A stretch of 64,000 nt of DNA, from NCBI GenBank assembly GCA_000402075.1, contig ARWO01000031.1, forward strand, positions 42,576 through 106,575. Reading direction: 5' to 3'. Of the stretch, positions 60,468 to 64,000 are shown one piece after another. The notes under the pieces are model-generated. The model was not told the origin of the DNA and made no database searches. It saw only the letters and a list, made by a program, of their open reading frames with translations. Within the stretch, counting starts at the first letter, position 1; every line of letters begins with the position of its first letter. This stretch comes from Thaumarchaeota archaeon SCGC AAA007-O23. Lineage in GTDB: Archaea; Thermoproteota; Nitrososphaeria; Nitrososphaerales; Nitrosopumilaceae. The position numbers and the translations under genes were made by a program.

Positions 60468-61682
60468 TTAGTTAAGATTTTTCTCAATGTTTTTACGGAT
60501 GATCTTTACAATCTTAGCTTTAGTTTTACGACCAGTCTTTACCACATTCTTCGAGTCTACCAGAAAGACCTCGTTATAGTCAGAATTATTGTATCTGGAA
60601 CCAATATCATTAGCTACTATCAGGTCGGCATCAGATTCCTTCAGTTTCTTCCTTGCTCTGGAAACCAACTCCTTTTTTGATACGTTGACTTCAGCCTTGA
60701 AACCGATGAGAATTCCCTTGTGGATCTTTTTGATGTGATCTATGATCTTTGGTGCTCTGGTAAGTTTGATGACAGTGCTCCTGTTGCTCTTAATCTTGGA
60801 GTTTGAGTTTTTTGGAATAAAGTCAGATACGGCAGCAGCCAGAATCACAACATCAAATTTCTTCCTAAGTTCCTTTTTGACCGCACTAAACATCTCTGAA
60901 ACCGTCTTCACATGAATGATTTTGGCACCTTTTGGAGGTTCGGCAGTTCCAGGCCCATAGACTAGGGTCACTTTGGCACCTGCTGAAACCAGTTCAGAAG
61001 CCAACAAGGTTCCAGTCTTTCCTGTACTGATGTTTGTCATGACGCGTACAGGATCAATCTTCTCAACTGTGGGACCTGCTGTCATCAACACCTTCTTTCC
61101 TTTCATCTTTTTTGACTGGCCAAACTTGGTCAAAACAAAGTCCAGTACGTCTTCTGGTTCTGGCGCTTTTGCCTTTCCTTCAATCATTTGCGGAGATATG
61201 AAATCTACCTTCTTTCTCAAAAACTGCATATTCTTGCGAACCGCAGCATTTTCGTACATCGATGCATGCATTGCGAGTCCCATCAATATTGGAGTCTTTG
61301 AACCAAACGCTACAGTGAGTACCGTGGAGATTGGCGTGTCATCTATGCCATTTGCCAACTTGCCCAAGGTGTTGGCAGTTGAAGGATATACGATAATCAG
61401 ATCAGATCTTTTGTAATCTGCAAGATCAATATGTTCCATATTTCCAGTGAGTTTTGTAATGACGTGATTTCCAGTTGCCCATTTCATATAATCAGGCTTG
61501 ATCAGCTTTGTGCTTGCACTGCTCATTACGCACTTGACATTGGCACCATGTCGCATCAATAACCTTGCAAGCTCGATTGATTTGTATGCCGCAACCGAAC
61601 CGGCAACACACAGAACAACCTTCTTTCCAGAAAGCTCGCTACCATGACTTTCCACAATATCTAAGGACGGGTGTTTGGTCAT
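60468..61682 (-). CDS. coaBC: Phosphopantothenoylcysteine decarboxylase/ligase (CoaBC)
   Basis: Makes 4'-phosphopantetheine from 4'-phosphopantothenate and cysteine. N-terminal FMN decarboxylase domain: VCVAGSVAAYKSIEL, PSTANTLGKLANGIDDTP and LAMHASMYEN. C-terminal ligase: MTAGPTVEKIDPVRVMTNISTGKTG and AAVSDFIPK. 404 residues. Last gene of the operon, overlapping panB by 4 nt. Confidence 0.95.
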   Translation of the reverse strand: MTKHPSLDIVESHGSELSGKKVVLCVAGSVAAYKSIELARLLMRHGANVKCVMSSASTKLIKPDYMKWATGNHVITKLTGNMEHIDLADYKRSDLIIVYPSTANTLGKLANGIDDTPISTVLTVAFGSKTPILMGLAMHASMYENAAVRKNMQFLRKKVDFISPQMIEGKAKAPEPEDVLDFVLTKFGQSKKMKGKKVLMTAGPTVEKIDPVRVMTNISTGKTGTLLASELVSAGAKVTLVYGPGTAEPPKGAKIIHVKTVSEMFSAVKKELRKKFDVVILAAAVSDFIPKNSNSKIKSNRSTVIKLTRAPKIIDHIKKIHKGILIGFKAEVNVSKKELVSRARKKLKESDADLIVANDIGSRYNNSDYNEVFLVDSKNVVKTGRKTKAKIVKIIRKNIEKNLN

Positions 61683-62461
61683 TTCTGGGCCTCCATATGG
61701 AAGGTATGCTCTTCAGCTGGAAATGTACGATTTTCGACGTTTTCCACGTATTCAGACACGGCTTTTTTGATCGTTTCCGACAAAGAGAGGTATTTTTTGA
61801 CGAATTTCGGCGTCATCTTCTCATAAAGCCCTAACATATCATGAATCACTAGAACTTGGCCGTCACAGTCCTTTCCACAGCCTATACCGATTGTTGGAAC
61901 ATAAACTGCTTCTGTGATGTGCTTTGTGGTTTCAGCCGCTACCATCTCCAAGACAATGCTAAAGACTCCTGCTTCTTGTAATGCCTTGGCATCAGCTAGC
62001 AGTACTTTGGCATCCTCTTTTGTCTTTCCTTGAACCGTATATTTTTTGGCCGTTTGTGGCAAAAGCCCAAGATGACCCATGACGGGTATTCCGGCCTTGA
62101 TAATTGCCCTGATTATATCTGGTAATCTTCCCTCCAGTTTTACGGCATCTGCTCCAGCCCTGATTAGACGTTCAGAATTTGTTACTGCGTCAGCCTCATT
62201 TTCATATGACTTGTTTGGAAGGTCAGCTACAATTAGGGCATTTTCCCTTGCATTGCTGACTGCCTTTGTAAACAACAACATTTCGTCCATGGTTACAGGA
62301 GCAGTATTTTCATATCCAAGCATAACCATTCCGGCACTGTCCCCCACAAGCAAAATGTCTACCTGGTCGCAAAGCGTTGCCATTGTATAGTCATAGCTGG
62401 TAACTACGGAGATCTTCTTGCTACCCTTTTTTGCTATAATGTCATTTACTGTCTTATGCAA
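61679..62461 (-). CDS. panB: Ketopantoate hydroxymethyltransferase
   Basis: Makes 2-dehydropantoate from 2-oxoisovalerate with a one-carbon unit. VVTSYDYTMATLCDQVDILLVGDSAGMVMLG, VMGHLGLLPQTAKKY and VPTIGIGCGKDCDGQVLVIHDMLGL are the family motifs. 260 residues. It overlaps the upstream synthetase by 8 nt. Confidence 0.95.
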   Translation of the reverse strand: MHKTVNDIIAKKGSKKISVVTSYDYTMATLCDQVDILLVGDSAGMVMLGYENTAPVTMDEMLLFTKAVSNARENALIVADLPNKSYENEADAVTNSERLIRAGADAVKLEGRLPDIIRAIIKAGIPVMGHLGLLPQTAKKYTVQGKTKEDAKVLLADAKALQEAGVFSIVLEMVAAETTKHITEAVYVPTIGIGCGKDCDGQVLVIHDMLGLYEKMTPKFVKKYLSLSETIKKAVSEYVENVENRTFPAEEHTFHMEAQK

Positions 62462-63194
62462 GAGATCCTCTCCTCCTTAAATTATTCTTGATTTCTGAAA
62501 CTGCAGAGGACAAGGCCCTTTTGTTGTTAAAGTTAGTTTTTGTTGATTTTGGTTTCTTACAAGCTGAGACGAGAAGCTTCATTCCACGGATAATGTTATC
62601 CACTATTGTAATGTCCGCTTTCTGGGCAGTTCTGGAGAGCGGATTAAGATCAAACGTAATGACAGTTTTTCCCATTTTTTGTAGTGCCTCTGTCCTATCT
62701 CCATCTTCAAGTGGAACTAGTACAACATCTGCTGCAAAAATTCCATCCTTGTCTACGATGCGTCTAGGGCTGTCCAGATTACCAATTTTGCGATATGACC
62801 TTGGATTTGTGCCTAAAACCTGCTTTGCACCAGCCTTTTTCAGTGATTTTTCAATCTTTTTCTTCCTAACTTCGTCATAATAAAACAGGTTTACCTCAAT
62901 CTTTGCTTGGGTAGCTTTGGCAAGCTGAACAATCTCTTTTGGGCAAAGTGTCGCCACATTTCCATTTACCGAGATTACCGGATTTTGGGCAGAAAGCAAT
63001 TTGGCTGCAGCAGCCTTGATAGCAGCCTTTGCGGTTTTGCTGGTTTTTTCTCCTACTAGATAATCAAATGCCTCCCCACGTCCGTGTGCCAAAAGACCTT
63101 CTTTTGCAACAAGACCATCATTATATCCTCTGACGATTTTCTCGCGTATACTGAGAGAAACAAAACGTGGATGAGATTTAGGAATATTCAACAA
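62454..63194 (-). CDS. 4-phosphopantoate--beta-alanine ligase (archaeal PPS)
   Basis: Archaeal phosphopantothenate synthetase, joining 4-phosphopantoate and beta-alanine. SHPRFVSLSIREKIVRGYNDGLVAKEGLLAHGRGEAFDYL and PLSRTAQKADITIVDNIIRGM are characteristic. 246 residues. It replaces bacterial PanC in this pathway. Confidence 0.93.
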   Translation of the reverse strand: MLNIPKSHPRFVSLSIREKIVRGYNDGLVAKEGLLAHGRGEAFDYLVGEKTSKTAKAAIKAAAAKLLSAQNPVISVNGNVATLCPKEIVQLAKATQAKIEVNLFYYDEVRKKKIEKSLKKAGAKQVLGTNPRSYRKIGNLDSPRRIVDKDGIFAADVVLVPLEDGDRTEALQKMGKTVITFDLNPLSRTAQKADITIVDNIIRGMKLLVSACKKPKSTKTNFNNKRALSSAVSEIKNNLRRRGSLA

Positions 63195-63210
63195 ATCACC
63201 ACAAAAATCT

Positions 63211-64000
63211 TTAATCTAGCCTAGCACCGGAATTATCAATCTTTGAAGACAAAACGAAACCGTCGTATTTTTCTAAGATTTGCAAAACCTTCTTTTTTTC
63301 ACTGCAAGGCACCAATGAAAAGATGGTCTCGCCAAACAGTGCAACACCGCATTTTATCCCATTTTTACGAAGCTCATTAACCACCTTTTCCATTTTTGGG
63401 GTTACGACCTTGATGTATTTTGCAAATTTTATCGATTTATCCTGAAACTCACCTATGTCCTTGGATTTGATCAGTTCCTGAACCATCTTGCCTCCCAATC
63501 CATTCACTAGAGAAATTTTCTCGCCTAGGAACTTCTTGGTAGAGATCGGGTTAAAGCAGACTATCAGAGCATCAAGCTTCTCCTTGGGATCTATCTTTTC
63601 AAGTTCACCAATTCCAGGTGCACCAGATTTGGTACGAATCTCGAACCCACCGTGATATGATGCCAAGACATCACCTAGACCAGTCTTGCATCTTATTTCA
63701 GCCAAGTGGGCGATCTGTGCTGCCTCAGTTTTTGAGTAGCCTGTATTGAGTGCCTGATTCAGTGCAAGTGATAATGATAGTGCAACGGCTGCGCTACAGC
63801 CAAGCCCATATCCTACGGGCACATCCAGCTCGTGAATCACATCAACAAAATAATCATCATTGTCGGCAAGAAACTCGTTCAGCACATATTCAGAAACTCG
63901 GACGTCACCAGTCTTGAACCCCTTGATTTGGATATGGAACTTTGTAGTATTGCTAGGATTCCTAGAACTTAGAATGACTGTTGTCTTTACTCCCTTTTGA
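63211..64000 (-). CDS. Pantoate kinase, 5' end beyond the window
   Basis: GHMP-family kinase making 4-phosphopantoate. The Gly-rich ATP loop VPVGYGLGCSAAVALSLSL is present, with C-terminal KCGVALFGETIFSLV (Gly-rich GHMP motif 3). The frame is open through 64000 on the minus strand, so the N-terminus is missing from the window. Next to the synthetase, in the order expected for archaeal CoA biosynthesis. Confidence 0.9.
   Translation of the reverse strand, partial: QKGVKTTVILSSRNPSNTTKFHIQIKGFKTGDVRVSEYVLNEFLADNDDYFVDVIHELDVPVGYGLGCSAAVALSLSLALNQALNTGYSKTEAAQIAHLAEIRCKTGLGDVLASYHGGFEIRTKSGAPGIGELEKIDPKEKLDALIVCFNPISTKKFLGEKISLVNGLGGKMVQELIKSKDIGEFQDKSIKFAKYIKVVTPKMEKVVNELRKNGIKCGVALFGETIFSLVPCSEKKKVLQILEKYDGFVLSSKIDNSGARLD

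Noticed and set aside
60462..60680. 72-residue plus-strand frame
   Set aside because: Antisense to the 3' end of coaBC, hydrophobic by composition only.

Overview
The window is a gene-dense, AT-rich archaeal chromosome segment. The content points to an ammonia-oxidising-type thaumarchaeon (Nitrososphaerota, probably the Nitrosopumilus/Nitrosarchaeum side). The evidence is TFB, TFS, RpoL, PCNA and Cdc6 information-processing genes; thermosome and proteasome; GGGP synthase and glycerol-1-phosphate dehydrogenase for ether lipids; the archaeal pantoate kinase/phosphopantothenate synthetase route to CoA; anaerobic-type cobalamin methylases; a secreted protein with the PAWIKNNAGWWA-type repeat common in this phylum; and many very small zinc-ribbon proteins. 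No rRNA operon, CRISPR array, insertion sequence or integrase was recognised. The genus is an inference.

Layout. 0.2-7.5 kb: antiporter, TFB, secreted repeat protein, KamA-type radical SAM enzyme, MscS channel. 7.5-13 kb: PRPP synthase and an RNA-processing group (RNase Z, UPF0200/UPF0201 pair, ThpR, CCA-adding enzyme, kinase) closed by tRNA-Pro. 13-22.3 kb: housekeeping genes (SDR, glutamine synthetase, thermosome, SHMT, extracytoplasmic cyclophilin). 22.3-27.6 kb: CbiE, Cdc6/Orc1, a 0.5-kb intergenic region that looks like a replication origin, three small putative regulators, GGGP synthase. 27.6-31.1 kb: the only clearly accessory-looking part, with short unknown ORFs, a ribbon-helix-helix protein, a four-gene cassette containing a PD-(D/E)XK-like nuclease, and a zinc ribbon/ACT pair facing an Hsp20 gene across a repeat-bearing promoter region. 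31-47 kb: mixed metabolism plus the rpoL-TFS-PCNA-aspartate kinase-CbiH run, TyrRS, MazG, two more tRNAs, NadM and an aminotransferase. 47-54 kb: FKBP, a frame-disrupted glycerol-1-phosphate dehydrogenase, proteasome beta, aCPSF1, SepF, a PP-loop enzyme, an M24 peptidase. 54-60.5 kb: a run of tiny Cys-rich or charged proteins around an MGME1-like nuclease and a PLP-rhodanese fusion. 60.5-64 kb: a CoA-biosynthesis operon (CoaBC, PanB, phosphopantothenate synthetase, pantoate kinase) running off the right edge.

Working together: the cobalamin methylases (CbiE, CbiH) and SHMT serve cofactor and one-carbon metabolism. The right-end operon makes 4'-phosphopantetheine from 2-oxoisovalerate by the archaeal route. 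RpoL, TFS, TFB and PCNA are core transcription/replication parts. Many genes start a few bases to about 30 bases after a TATA-like box, consistent with leaderless transcripts; a minority have a recognisable Shine-Dalgarno. Several starts are ATG codons inside longer open frames or TTG/GTG, and I state the choice where it matters.

Most notable observations: a probable oriC with ORB-like elements; a 17-nt non-canonical intron in the D-loop of tRNA-Arg(CCU); a tRNA-Val with C33; two compensating frame shifts in an essential lipid gene; a tandem pair of 50-residue paralogues; and the nuclease-containing small-gene cassette.
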